Positions 14,260 through 20,305 of a DNA stretch of 20,305 nucleotides are shown in pieces. The translations under genes and the position numbers were made by a program. Each line of letters starts with the position of its first letter. Within the stretch, counting starts at the first letter, position 1. Source of the stretch: an uncultured Eudoraea sp. (lineage in GTDB: Bacteria > Bacteroidota > Bacteroidia > Flavobacteriales > Flavobacteriaceae); the NCBI GenBank assembly GCA_905479615.1, contig CAJQNH010000132.1:1-20305 (forward strand), read 5' to 3'. A model generated the notes under the pieces. That model was not told the origin of the DNA, made no database searches, and saw nothing but the letters and a program-made list of their open reading frames with translations.

Positions 14260-14688
14260 ATGAGCACAACAAATCAAATTACAACCAAATGGTTAGGCAA
14301 TATGGCCTTTGAAAGTACTAATCCCTCCGGATTAAATTTTACTATAGATGCTGGCCCTGATGATGGGGGAGAGGGCAATGGCCTTAAGCCTAAAGCTCTC
14401 ATGCTTTCCGCTTTAGCCGGGTGTTCTGGTCTTGATGTAGCTATGCTTATAAAAAAAATGAAACTCAATGTAGAGGACTTTAGTATTGAGACCATTGCTA
14501 ATTTAACGGATGAACATCCCAAATACTATGATTCCGTTACCATAGAATACCATTTTTGGGGAGACAGTCTGGAAGAAAAAAAATTGCAAAGAGCCGTAGA
14601 TCTTTCAGTTGAAAAGTATTGTGGTGTAATGGAAATGTTCAGGAGGTTTGCAAAGCTTGAAATAAAAACAATATTCCATAAAGATTGA
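14260..14688 (+). CDS. OsmC/Ohr-family thiol peroxidase-like protein
   Basis: This 142-residue cytosolic protein belongs to the OsmC family, which reduces organic hydroperoxides. The two conserved cysteines are Cys55 (SALAGCSGLD) on the central helix and Cys121 (EKYCGVMEMF). The spacing and short N-terminus resemble the YhfA-like branch more than Ohr. I start at the ATG at 14260 (MSTTNQITTKW); a frame extension to 14179 would run through the promoter and the start of the divergent gene. It is paired head to head with an AhpD-like protein, both thiol-based, which suggests a joint role in peroxide handling. Organic peroxide specificity is inferred from the family only. Confidence 0.88.
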   Translation: MSTTNQITTKWLGNMAFESTNPSGLNFTIDAGPDDGGEGNGLKPKALMLSALAGCSGLDVAMLIKKMKLNVEDFSIETIANLTDEHPKYYDSVTIEYHFWGDSLEEKKLQRAVDLSVEKYCGVMEMFRRFAKLEIKTIFHKD

Positions 14689-14740
14689 CACCCATTCTTC
14701 AGGGTAGTACAGATTGATCAAAAGAAAAATAAAAGAGTTA

Positions 14741-14763
14741 TTTCTGCATTTAAGATGCAGGAA
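14741..14763. repeat. inverted repeat in the recJ upstream region
   Basis: TTTCTGCAT (14741-14749) can pair with ATGCAGGAA (14755-14763) around a 5-base loop, 9 bp with one G-T pair. It lies between the OsmC-family stop and the recJ start. It could be a weak terminator for the former (no real T-run follows) or an element of the recJ leader. A poor promoter-like match (TTG at 14714, TATTTCTG at 14739, 22-base spacer) overlaps its left arm. Confidence 0.4.
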
Positions 14764-14800
14764 TTCGTCTTATATTACAATAGACAGATAAAATGAGGCA

Positions 14801-16489
14801 ATGCGCTGGACATTAAAACCAAAACAAGATGCTAAGCAAATTAAAGCTTTCGCCGAAATACTCAAAGTAGATCGGCTAATAGCTCAACTATTGCTTCAGC
14901 GTGGTGTAACTTCATATGAAGAGGCCAAAAAGTTTTTCAGACCTCAACTCTCCGACCTCCATGACCCATTTCTTATGAAGGACATGGAATTAGCTGTGAA
15001 GCGGATAGAACATGCCATACAGGCAAATGAAAACATTCTTGTTTATGGGGATTATGATGTTGATGGAACCACTGCGGTAGCGTTACTATCATCATATTTA
15101 TTAACGCTATACCCTAATGTGGCAACCTATATTCCTGACAGATACGCGGAAGGCTATGGCATATCTTATGCGGGAATTGATTTTGCAGAGGACAATGATT
15201 TTGCTCTTATTATAGCATTGGATTGCGGTGTAAAGGCTATCGATAAAGTGTCCTACGCCAGGGAAAAAGGAATTGACTTTATCATATGTGACCACCACAG
15301 ACCCGGAAAGAAACTACCAGATGCTGTAGCTGTTTTGGATCCAAAAAGAAGCGATTGTACCTATCCATATGAAGAATTATGCGGATGTGGTATAGGTTTT
15401 AAACTTATACAGGCACTAAGTATTATAAGAGAGGATAGCTTTGATAAACTCATTCCATACCTGGATCTTGTAGCAACCGCGATTGGGGCAGATATTGTAC
15501 CCATAACAGGCGAAAACAGAGTATTGGCTTATTTTGGGTTGGAGGTAATTAATTCGGCTCCAAGAACTGGTTTTAAGGCAATAATAAAGAACCTTCAGAA
15601 GAAAAAACTCACCATAACAGATGTTGTTTTTATAATTGCCCCCAGAATAAATGCAGCAGGGCGCATGAGACATGGTCAATATGCGGTAAATCTATTAATA
15701 GAGCAAAACATGGAGCAGGCATTTAAATATGCTTCAGAGATTGAAGAATTTAACACGAACAGGAAGGGATTGGACCGTGAGATTACAGAGGAAGCACTTG
15801 CCATGATCCTTCAGAACAAGGAAGAAGATAAATTTACATCCGTTGTTTATAAAGACACCTGGCACAAAGGGGTCATTGGAATAGTTGCCTCGAGACTTAC
15901 AGAAACTTACTATAGGCCTACATTAGTGTTCACAAAAAGTGGCGATAAGCTGGCCGCATCGGCCAGATCTGTCAAGGGTTTTGACGTTTATAATGCCTTA
16001 GAAAGTTGTGCCGATTCTATAGAACAGTTTGGAGGTCATAAATACGCTGCAGGGCTAACGTTAGTTGAAGAACAATATGAAATATTTAAGTCGCAGTTTG
16101 AAAAGGTGGTAGCTGAAACAATAGACCCAAATCTTTTGACCCCGGAGATCAACATTGACTCAAAACTCAATTTAGATCAGATAAGTCCTAAACTCTTACG
16201 TATAATTCAACAATTTGCGCCTTTTGGTCCGGGTAATATGACCCCTGTTTTTATGACAGAAAACCTCCGGGATACCGGTTATGCAAAAGGGGTTGGAGAG
16301 GATAATAAGCATCTTAAACTTGCTGTTACTCAAAATGGTTGTGGTCCGGTTGGAGCCATAGGGTTTAATTTGGGAAGTAAGCTTCCGGATGTGCAAAATG
16401 GAAAATCATTTAGCGCCGTTTTCTCTTTGGAAGAAAATCATTGGAACGGAATTGTTAGCTTACAGCTGAAAGTGAAGGATTTAAGATAA
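14801..16489 (+). CDS. recJ: single-stranded-DNA-specific 5'-3' exonuclease RecJ
   Basis: This 562-residue exonuclease degrades single-stranded DNA from the 5' end in recombination, mismatch and base-excision repair. DHH-family metal-binding motifs are in order: DYDVDG (84-89), the Asp in ALDCG (139-143), DHH (164-166) in ICDHHRPG, and DLVATAIGAD (222-231). The DHHA1 domain motif GGHKYAAG is at 411-418, followed by the C-terminal OB-type domain (about 445-562) with FAPFGPGN. Length is in the usual range (about 560-580). It is oriented towards lpxH, and the two stop codons are 5 bases apart with no terminator between them. Confidence 0.97.
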   Translation: MRWTLKPKQDAKQIKAFAEILKVDRLIAQLLLQRGVTSYEEAKKFFRPQLSDLHDPFLMKDMELAVKRIEHAIQANENILVYGDYDVDGTTAVALLSSYLLTLYPNVATYIPDRYAEGYGISYAGIDFAEDNDFALIIALDCGVKAIDKVSYAREKGIDFIICDHHRPGKKLPDAVAVLDPKRSDCTYPYEELCGCGIGFKLIQALSIIREDSFDKLIPYLDLVATAIGADIVPITGENRVLAYFGLEVINSAPRTGFKAIIKNLQKKKLTITDVVFIIAPRINAAGRMRHGQYAVNLLIEQNMEQAFKYASEIEEFNTNRKGLDREITEEALAMILQNKEEDKFTSVVYKDTWHKGVIGIVASRLTETYYRPTLVFTKSGDKLAASARSVKGFDVYNALESCADSIEQFGGHKYAAGLTLVEEQYEIFKSQFEKVVAETIDPNLLTPEINIDSKLNLDQISPKLLRIIQQFAPFGPGNMTPVFMTENLRDTGYAKGVGEDNKHLKLAVTQNGCGPVGAIGFNLGSKLPDVQNGKSFSAVFSLEENHWNGIVSLQLKVKDLR

Positions 16490-16494
16490 AGCAG

Positions 16495-17262
16495 CTACTT
16501 CACATAAGTTTCCAGAGAGAGTTTTGTGCCATCAAAGACTCCATAAGTATAATAAGAAATCCAGTCGCCGAGGTTGACGTAAGAGGATGTCTCAGCTAAA
16601 GCTATTTCCAGAGGTAAATGCCTGTGCCCGAAAACGAAGTAATCGTGGTGTTTTTCTTTTAGTTTTCTCAGAGAATATTGCACGAGCCATTCTTTATCCT
16701 CGCCCAAAAAGTGAATGTCTTCCTCCCCGGATATTAATTTATTTTTTACAGAGAAATATTGAGCTAACTTAACCCCCAGATCCGGGTGTAACCACCGGAA
16801 ACACCATTGGGCTAGCCGATTTGTGAAAAGTTTCTTCATCCTCTTATATCCTTTATCACCGGGCCCCAATCCATCCCCGTGACCAATAAAAAATGTAGTA
16901 CTATTGATTTTGAATTGTTGAGGTTTATGATAAACGGAGATGTTGAGTTCATTTTCGAAATACCCATTCATCCAGAGATCGTGATTCCCTACAAAATAGA
17001 ATACAGGAATGCCTGAGTCTGTAATTTCTGCAAGCTTACCAAGGGTTCGCGTAAATCCTTTAGGAACAACGGTTTTATATTCAAACCAGAAATCGAATAA
17101 ATCTCCAAGCAGGAAAATAGCGGCCGCATCCTCCTTCACTCCATCCAACCATGCCACAAATTTCTTTTCCCGAGGAAGGCTTTGTTCCCATGTTGGGGCA
17201 CCTAAATGGTTATCGCTGGCAAAATATACCTTTTTACCTATTGGAACAGAGATGCTTTTCAT
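16495..17262 (-). CDS. lpxH: UDP-2,3-diacylglucosamine diphosphatase-type metallophosphoesterase
   Basis: This 255-residue calcineurin-like metallophosphoesterase matches LpxH, which cleaves UDP-2,3-diacylglucosamine to lipid X and UMP in lipid A synthesis at the inner face of the cytoplasmic membrane. The metal-site motifs are in order: Asp17-x-His19 (SDNHLG), GDLFD (53-57), GNHD (92-95), HGD (128-130) and GHRH (212-215). The region between (about 137-175, with KRMKKLFTNR, WLHPDLGVKLAQYF) fits the LpxH lid that binds the acyl chains. The Asn between Asp17 and His19 differs from the DLH of proteobacterial LpxH. It sits 25 bases downstream of queD, probably in the same transcript. Confidence 0.87.
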   Translation of the reverse strand: MKSISVPIGKKVYFASDNHLGAPTWEQSLPREKKFVAWLDGVKEDAAAIFLLGDLFDFWFEYKTVVPKGFTRTLGKLAEITDSGIPVFYFVGNHDLWMNGYFENELNISVYHKPQQFKINSTTFFIGHGDGLGPGDKGYKRMKKLFTNRLAQWCFRWLHPDLGVKLAQYFSVKNKLISGEEDIHFLGEDKEWLVQYSLRKLKEKHHDYFVFGHRHLPLEIALAETSSYVNLGDWISYYTYGVFDGTKLSLETYVK

Positions 17263-17287
17263 TTAGTGTAAAGATACATAATGCAGC

Positions 17288-17737
17288 CTAGTTATCACCG
17301 GCATGCCATTCGGCAAAGGCAGTTTCTGTTTCGCGAAGTTTAATTGAATGCAATTGTATTTCTTTAGATAAGCGGGTTTTAATTTTGCTTGCGAAATCAA
17401 TTACCATATTTTCACTGGTGGGCTGGTAATCTGCAAGGATTACTTTATGCCCCCGGTCTTTTAATTCTTTTGCCAATTCCATATGAGGCGTATTTTTGTT
17501 AAATACCGTAGCATGATCAAAAGGCTCAACAATTTCTTCTTTTACTATTTTCTTTAAGTCACCAAAATCAATGACCATTCCAAGTTTAACATTGGGTGTA
17601 TCCGTAATTGGAATGCCTATTACGGTAACAGAAAGTTTATAACTATGGCCATGTACATTTCTACATTTACCATCGTAGCCATAAAGCGCATGGCCGGTTT
17701 CAAAAGTGAATTGTTTGGTAATCCTTATTTTGTGCAT
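17288..17737 (-). CDS. queD: 6-carboxy-5,6,7,8-tetrahydropterin synthase, QueD
   Basis: This 149-residue enzyme makes 6-carboxytetrahydropterin from dihydroneopterin triphosphate in the preQ0 (queuosine) pathway. Zinc-binding histidines are His16 (TGHAL) and His29 and His31 (NVHGHSY), and the catalytic Cys is Cys25 (GKCRNVHGH), giving the CxxxHGH arrangement of QueD. The conserved TSENM and the Glu in RETETA complete the active site. The protein is longer than minimal QueD (about 120) because of the segment around 85-110. It is the first gene of a queD-lpxH unit; the two functions are not related in any way I know. Confidence 0.93.
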   Translation of the reverse strand: MHKIRITKQFTFETGHALYGYDGKCRNVHGHSYKLSVTVIGIPITDTPNVKLGMVIDFGDLKKIVKEEIVEPFDHATVFNKNTPHMELAKELKDRGHKVILADYQPTSENMVIDFASKIKTRLSKEIQLHSIKLRETETAFAEWHAGDN

Positions 17738-17754
17738 TCGTTTTAAATCTGCTA

Positions 17755-17786
17755 CAAATGTATAAAATCTTTATAGGGGAGCATAG
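17755..17786 (-). promoter_or_regulatory. possible queD promoter
   Basis: A perfect -7 element TACATTTG (complement of 17755-17762) lies 17 bases before the queD ATG. The expected -33 TTG is not present at a 19-21 base spacing (the sequence there reads CTAT/TATG), so this is a half-match only. Confidence 0.42.
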
Positions 17787-17820
17787 ACTATTTTGTACGG
17801 TAATATTAAGGGAGATAAGC

Positions 17821-17934
17821 CTATTTTTTAAATTTCCTCCTGTTTCTAATTCTATTAAATATATATATAGCTACTACTAAAAGAGCCAGCATTGGAAAGA
17901 GAAGCTCCCCGTTTAGGAATTCAAAAATTTGCAT
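17821..17934 (-). CDS. 37-residue single-pass membrane microprotein
   Basis: An ATG at 17934-17932 opens a frame of 37 codons ending with TAG at 17823-17821. The product starts MQIFEFLNGE, continues with a hydrophobic stretch LLFPMLALLVVAIYIF (11-26), and ends in a basic tail rich in Arg, Lys and Asn (27-37), the pattern of a single membrane helix with the positive end in the cytoplasm. The ATG follows the stop of the enoyl-CoA hydratase gene by only 4 bases, so it looks like the last gene of the MATE-hydratase unit. I do not recognise the family. The sequence could be chance, but the ordered hydrophobic-then-basic composition and the tight coupling argue for a real gene. Confidence 0.6.
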   Translation of the reverse strand: MQIFEFLNGELLFPMLALLVVAIYIFNRIRNRRKFKK

Positions 17935-17938
17935 ACTA

Positions 17939-18706
17939 TTATTTTTTAAGACTTTTTAATTTATCCTTGCTAGCTGGTGAAAGGGCTAATTTACCAGAAA
18001 TCTCAGCTCGATTGGTCAATAATTCGCTCCACGATGTAGTATCTTCCCAAAGAATCTTTTTTATAGCTCTTAAGGCTTCCGGATTATAGGATGCCAGAGA
18101 TAACATAAAAAATTCCAACTCCTTGTCCATTTCTTTAATGGAATTAAAAACCTTAGAATACAGTCCTTTTTCCTGGGCCCAATAGGCATTTTTCCATTCG
18201 GTAGGAGACAAAGCCAATTCGGTAAAACCAGCGATTCCTATTTTACGTTGAACGGCAGGTTCAATAACTAATGGTGCTATCCCAATAGAAAGTTCGGAAA
18301 GTCTTACAGAAGCAGTTTCAACAGCAAAGACATAGTCACATGCAGCGATAAGGCCAATTCCTCCGCCCACGGCTTTACCCTGCACTCTGCCAATGATAGG
18401 ATGTACACATTCTCGCATAGCATTGATAACATTAGCAAAACCACTAAAAAATGTTGTCCCTTCGTCTGTGTTTGATATTGCCAGCAATTCATCAAAGGAG
18501 GCACCTGCGCAAAAAGCCCTATCTCCTTCTGATTTTAAAACAACAATAGAAACTGCCTTATTGGAAGAAATTTTTTTAAGTTCATCAGTTAATCGGTCTA
18601 AAAGTTCACTGACAAAAGAATTACTTGCAGGATGACCAAATTCTATAGTAGCAGTTCTATTCTCAATTTTGGTATAAAGACTGCCGGCGGGTCTGTTTGT
18701 GCCCAT
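17939..18706 (-). CDS. enoyl-CoA hydratase/isomerase family protein
   Basis: This 255-residue crotonase-fold protein has both oxyanion-hole segments (AFCAGASFDEL, 65-75; GKAVGGGIGL, 110-119). The two catalytic glutamates of true hydratases are kept: Glu138 in LSELSIG and Glu163 in FTELAL, corresponding to Glu144 and Glu164 of rat mitochondrial enoyl-CoA hydratase. Resemblance is closest to methylglutaconyl-CoA hydratase types of leucine breakdown, but this is not certain. No acyl-CoA dehydrogenase or carboxylase genes of that pathway are nearby. It lies between a MATE transporter gene (20 bases upstream) and the membrane microprotein (4 bases downstream), all on the minus strand. Confidence 0.9.
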   Translation of the reverse strand: MGTNRPAGSLYTKIENRTATIEFGHPASNSFVSELLDRLTDELKKISSNKAVSIVVLKSEGDRAFCAGASFDELLAISNTDEGTTFFSGFANVINAMRECVHPIIGRVQGKAVGGGIGLIAACDYVFAVETASVRLSELSIGIAPLVIEPAVQRKIGIAGFTELALSPTEWKNAYWAQEKGLYSKVFNSIKEMDKELEFFMLSLASYNPEALRAIKKILWEDTTSWSELLTNRAEISGKLALSPASKDKLKSLKK

Positions 18707-18726
18707 TTGAATTATTTTTTGTAAAA

Positions 18727-20061
18727 TTAAACCTTTTGTAATAGTGGGCGAAATTTTCTACGGAACTTCCATACAAGGGCACTACCTCTAATTATCATCC
18801 ACATGGTAAGTGCAATCCAAATTCCTTGTAGGCCAAAACCGAAGGTTTTACTTAAAAATAATAAAGGAATAAAACCTAAAAAAGTGGCTGTCAACAGAAC
18901 ATTCCTGAGAAATTTCATTTCACCTAACCCCTTAAACAAACCATCAAAAACAAAGGCAATAGAATTCATTGGTAATCCCAGGATAAGGATAAAGAAAATG
19001 GAGTAGAAGGTCTCCAGGACAATAAGGTCATTTGAAAAAAGTCGACCCAGCGGTCTGTAGAAGATAAAACCATTAAGCATTAAAAATAAACTCACCAATC
19101 CGCCATATAGGGCAATTTTTTTAGCTAATGACCATAGCGTATTGTAATCTTTTGCGCCAAGTAGTTTACCTCCCATAATATTACCTGCTGCACCATACCC
19201 ATCTATAAAAAAGGCAGCAAAAAGCCAAAGATTTATGGCTATTGTATGAGCTCCGATATATCTATCACCAAGTGCTGCAGCTTCTCGTACGGCAAGAACA
19301 AGAGTAATATTTAGTGCAATAGCGCGGATAAAAAGATTGAAACTCATTAGCGCCAGGCGCCCCAACTCCATATGTATCGGAAACCTTGGGATAAGGCTAA
19401 TATTGGTTTTTAACCGTAGTAGGATAAATGCCATTATGGCCATTACACCCTGGGAGATAAGGCTTGCCCAGGCAGCGCCTTCCAGGTTAAAAGCAGGAAT
19501 TATATCCGATATACCGTAAACGAGAATAAAATCTAACACGATGTTTAACAAGGCTCCTGTAATAGCTATGAGCATTGGCCAATATGTATTTTGTAAACCT
19601 CTGAAAATTCCCATAACGGCAAATACAAAAAGTGTTAAGGGAAAACCCCAAACACGAATGGAGTAATAGGTAACACAAAATTCTAATATCTTCCCCGAAG
19701 CATTCAATAATTCAAAAATCTCCTCAACAATAAATATGGTAGAAAACAGTATTAATACACTAAGAGTTACATTAAAAAAAATTGCCTGCGCCGGTAAATT
19801 CTTTACCTCATCCAGCTTGCCTGCTCCTAAATATTGAGAGATAATTGCAGATATGGCACTTCGCGTTTGCCCAAGGATCCATATTAGCATTGACAAAAAG
19901 GAACCTACAATCCCAACTGCCGCGAGTGATTCCAGCCCGTAGGTTTCAATATTACCGACAATAGCAGTATCGGTTATAGATAAAACAGGTTCTGCTATCC
20001 CGGCTATGGTTGCAGGAATAGCTAAGCTATTAATGGTTTTGAAACTTACAACTGTTTTCAA
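18727..20061 (-). CDS. MATE-family multidrug/toxin efflux transporter
   Basis: This 444-residue inner-membrane protein has about twelve hydrophobic segments arranged as two similar halves, as in the MATE (NorM/DinF) exporters that use Na+ or H+ gradients. The start (INSLAIPATIAGIAEPVLSITDTAIVGN) is the characteristic first helix with its conserved Asp, and the loop LGQTRSAISAIISQYLGA is typical of the family. The second half begins near 230. The C-terminus is basic and short (WKFRRKFRPLLQKV). Length is normal (about 440-460). It starts 12 bases after the GNAT gene, so these two are probably cotranscribed. The exported compound is unknown. Confidence 0.94.
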   Translation of the reverse strand: MKTVVSFKTINSLAIPATIAGIAEPVLSITDTAIVGNIETYGLESLAAVGIVGSFLSMLIWILGQTRSAISAIISQYLGAGKLDEVKNLPAQAIFFNVTLSVLILFSTIFIVEEIFELLNASGKILEFCVTYYSIRVWGFPLTLFVFAVMGIFRGLQNTYWPMLIAITGALLNIVLDFILVYGISDIIPAFNLEGAAWASLISQGVMAIMAFILLRLKTNISLIPRFPIHMELGRLALMSFNLFIRAIALNITLVLAVREAAALGDRYIGAHTIAINLWLFAAFFIDGYGAAGNIMGGKLLGAKDYNTLWSLAKKIALYGGLVSLFLMLNGFIFYRPLGRLFSNDLIVLETFYSIFFILILGLPMNSIAFVFDGLFKGLGEMKFLRNVLLTATFLGFIPLLFLSKTFGFGLQGIWIALTMWMIIRGSALVWKFRRKFRPLLQKV

Positions 20062-20073
20062 TAATAGAATGGG

Positions 20074-20305
20074 TTACAAAACGCGTTCATAACAGTAAAA
20101 AGGATAATTACTTTGTTTAGGGAAATAGACATTTCCCAGTTTTTGATATCCCCGTTGCTCATAAAATTTTTGATTCCTTTTGTTTTGGCTAAATGTATCC
20201 AATCGTATAGAGATATACCTGTTATCCCGTGCATAATTTTCAGCAAAATTCATTAACATTCGCGCATAGCCTTTGCCCTGGTATTGAGGCCCCACAGCGA
20301 GCCTG
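20074..20305 (-). CDS. GNAT-family N-acetyltransferase, C-terminal part (5' end outside window)
   Basis: This is the C-terminal 76 residues or so of an acetyltransferase that uses acetyl-CoA. The frame is open to the end of the window (...RLAVGPQYQGKGYARML). The pyrophosphate-binding motif A, Q-x-x-G-x-G/A, is present as QYQGKGYA, and motif B follows (IRLDTFSQNKRNQKFYEQRGYQKLG). A GTG at 20295 is an internal valine codon, not the start. The gene leads the minus-strand unit GNAT-MATE-hydratase-microprotein, as far as visible. The substrate cannot be told from this part. Confidence 0.9.
   Translation of the reverse strand, partial: RLAVGPQYQGKGYARMLMNFAENYARDNRYISIRLDTFSQNKRNQKFYEQRGYQKLGNVYFPKQSNYPFYCYERVL

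Noticed and set aside
20058..20246. A 62-codon minus-strand frame overlapping the acetyltransferase end
   Set aside because: The overlapping frame at 20074-20305 has the GNAT motif A and continues to the window edge; this one is out of frame with it.
1..20305. CRISPR arrays, insertion sequences, phage genes, tRNA or rRNA genes, toxin-antitoxin or defence systems
   Set aside because: No repeat-spacer pattern, transposase motif, terminal inverted repeats or RNA-gene signature was seen; the space is filled by conserved housekeeping genes with uniform base composition.

Overview
The window reads as a chromosomal segment of a Bacteroidetes bacterium, most likely a member of the Flavobacteriaceae. 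The DNA is AT-rich, Shine-Dalgarno sequences are mostly absent, and promoters that can be recognised follow the Bacteroidetes -33 TTG / -7 TAnnTTTG pattern. Several proteins have forms typical of that group: an EAMKLF biotin site, an alanine racemase with KAFAYG at the PLP lysine, a Gre-like factor, and a thymidine kinase without its zinc cysteines. The content is almost entirely housekeeping. I see no IS element, phage gene, CRISPR array, tRNA or rRNA, and no stretch over about 205 bases without a gene.

Layout, left to right. (1) 1-2296, plus strand: the end of fabH, then accB and accC, a fatty-acid synthesis operon closed by a good intrinsic terminator. (2) 2338-3913, plus: a D-amino-acid-oxidase-type flavoprotein coupled to a Gre-like factor whose stop codon lies inside a terminator hairpin. 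(3) 4020-4859, plus: a fumarylacetoacetase-fold dehydratase/hydrolase, meeting the next cluster tail to tail. (4) 4865-8522, minus: prolyl oligopeptidase lipoprotein, an orphan ABC ATPase, and the ribosome-rescue hydrolase arfB. (5) 8582-12008, minus: tdk and alr (overlapping), mscL, and asd, the last with a clear promoter of its own. (6) 12116-13570, plus: a conserved protein of unknown function and rsmI, which starts with GTG. (7) 13630-14688: a divergent pair, an AhpD-like peroxidase-related protein and an OsmC-family protein, with 39 bases between starts. (8) 14801-16489, plus: recJ. (9) 16495-17737, minus: queD and lpxH. (10) 17821-20305, minus: the end of a GNAT acetyltransferase gene, a MATE transporter, an enoyl-CoA hydratase family enzyme, and a 37-residue membrane microprotein that starts 4 bases after the hydratase stop.

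There is no strong sign of a new multi-gene system. The most useful observations are the membrane microprotein behind the hydratase, the thymidine kinase lacking three of its four zinc cysteines, the Gre-like factor coupled to an amine oxidase, the unknown 231-residue protein with a distinct C-terminal module, the very compact divergent thiol-peroxidase pair, and a terminator placed immediately before the ABC ATPase gene.
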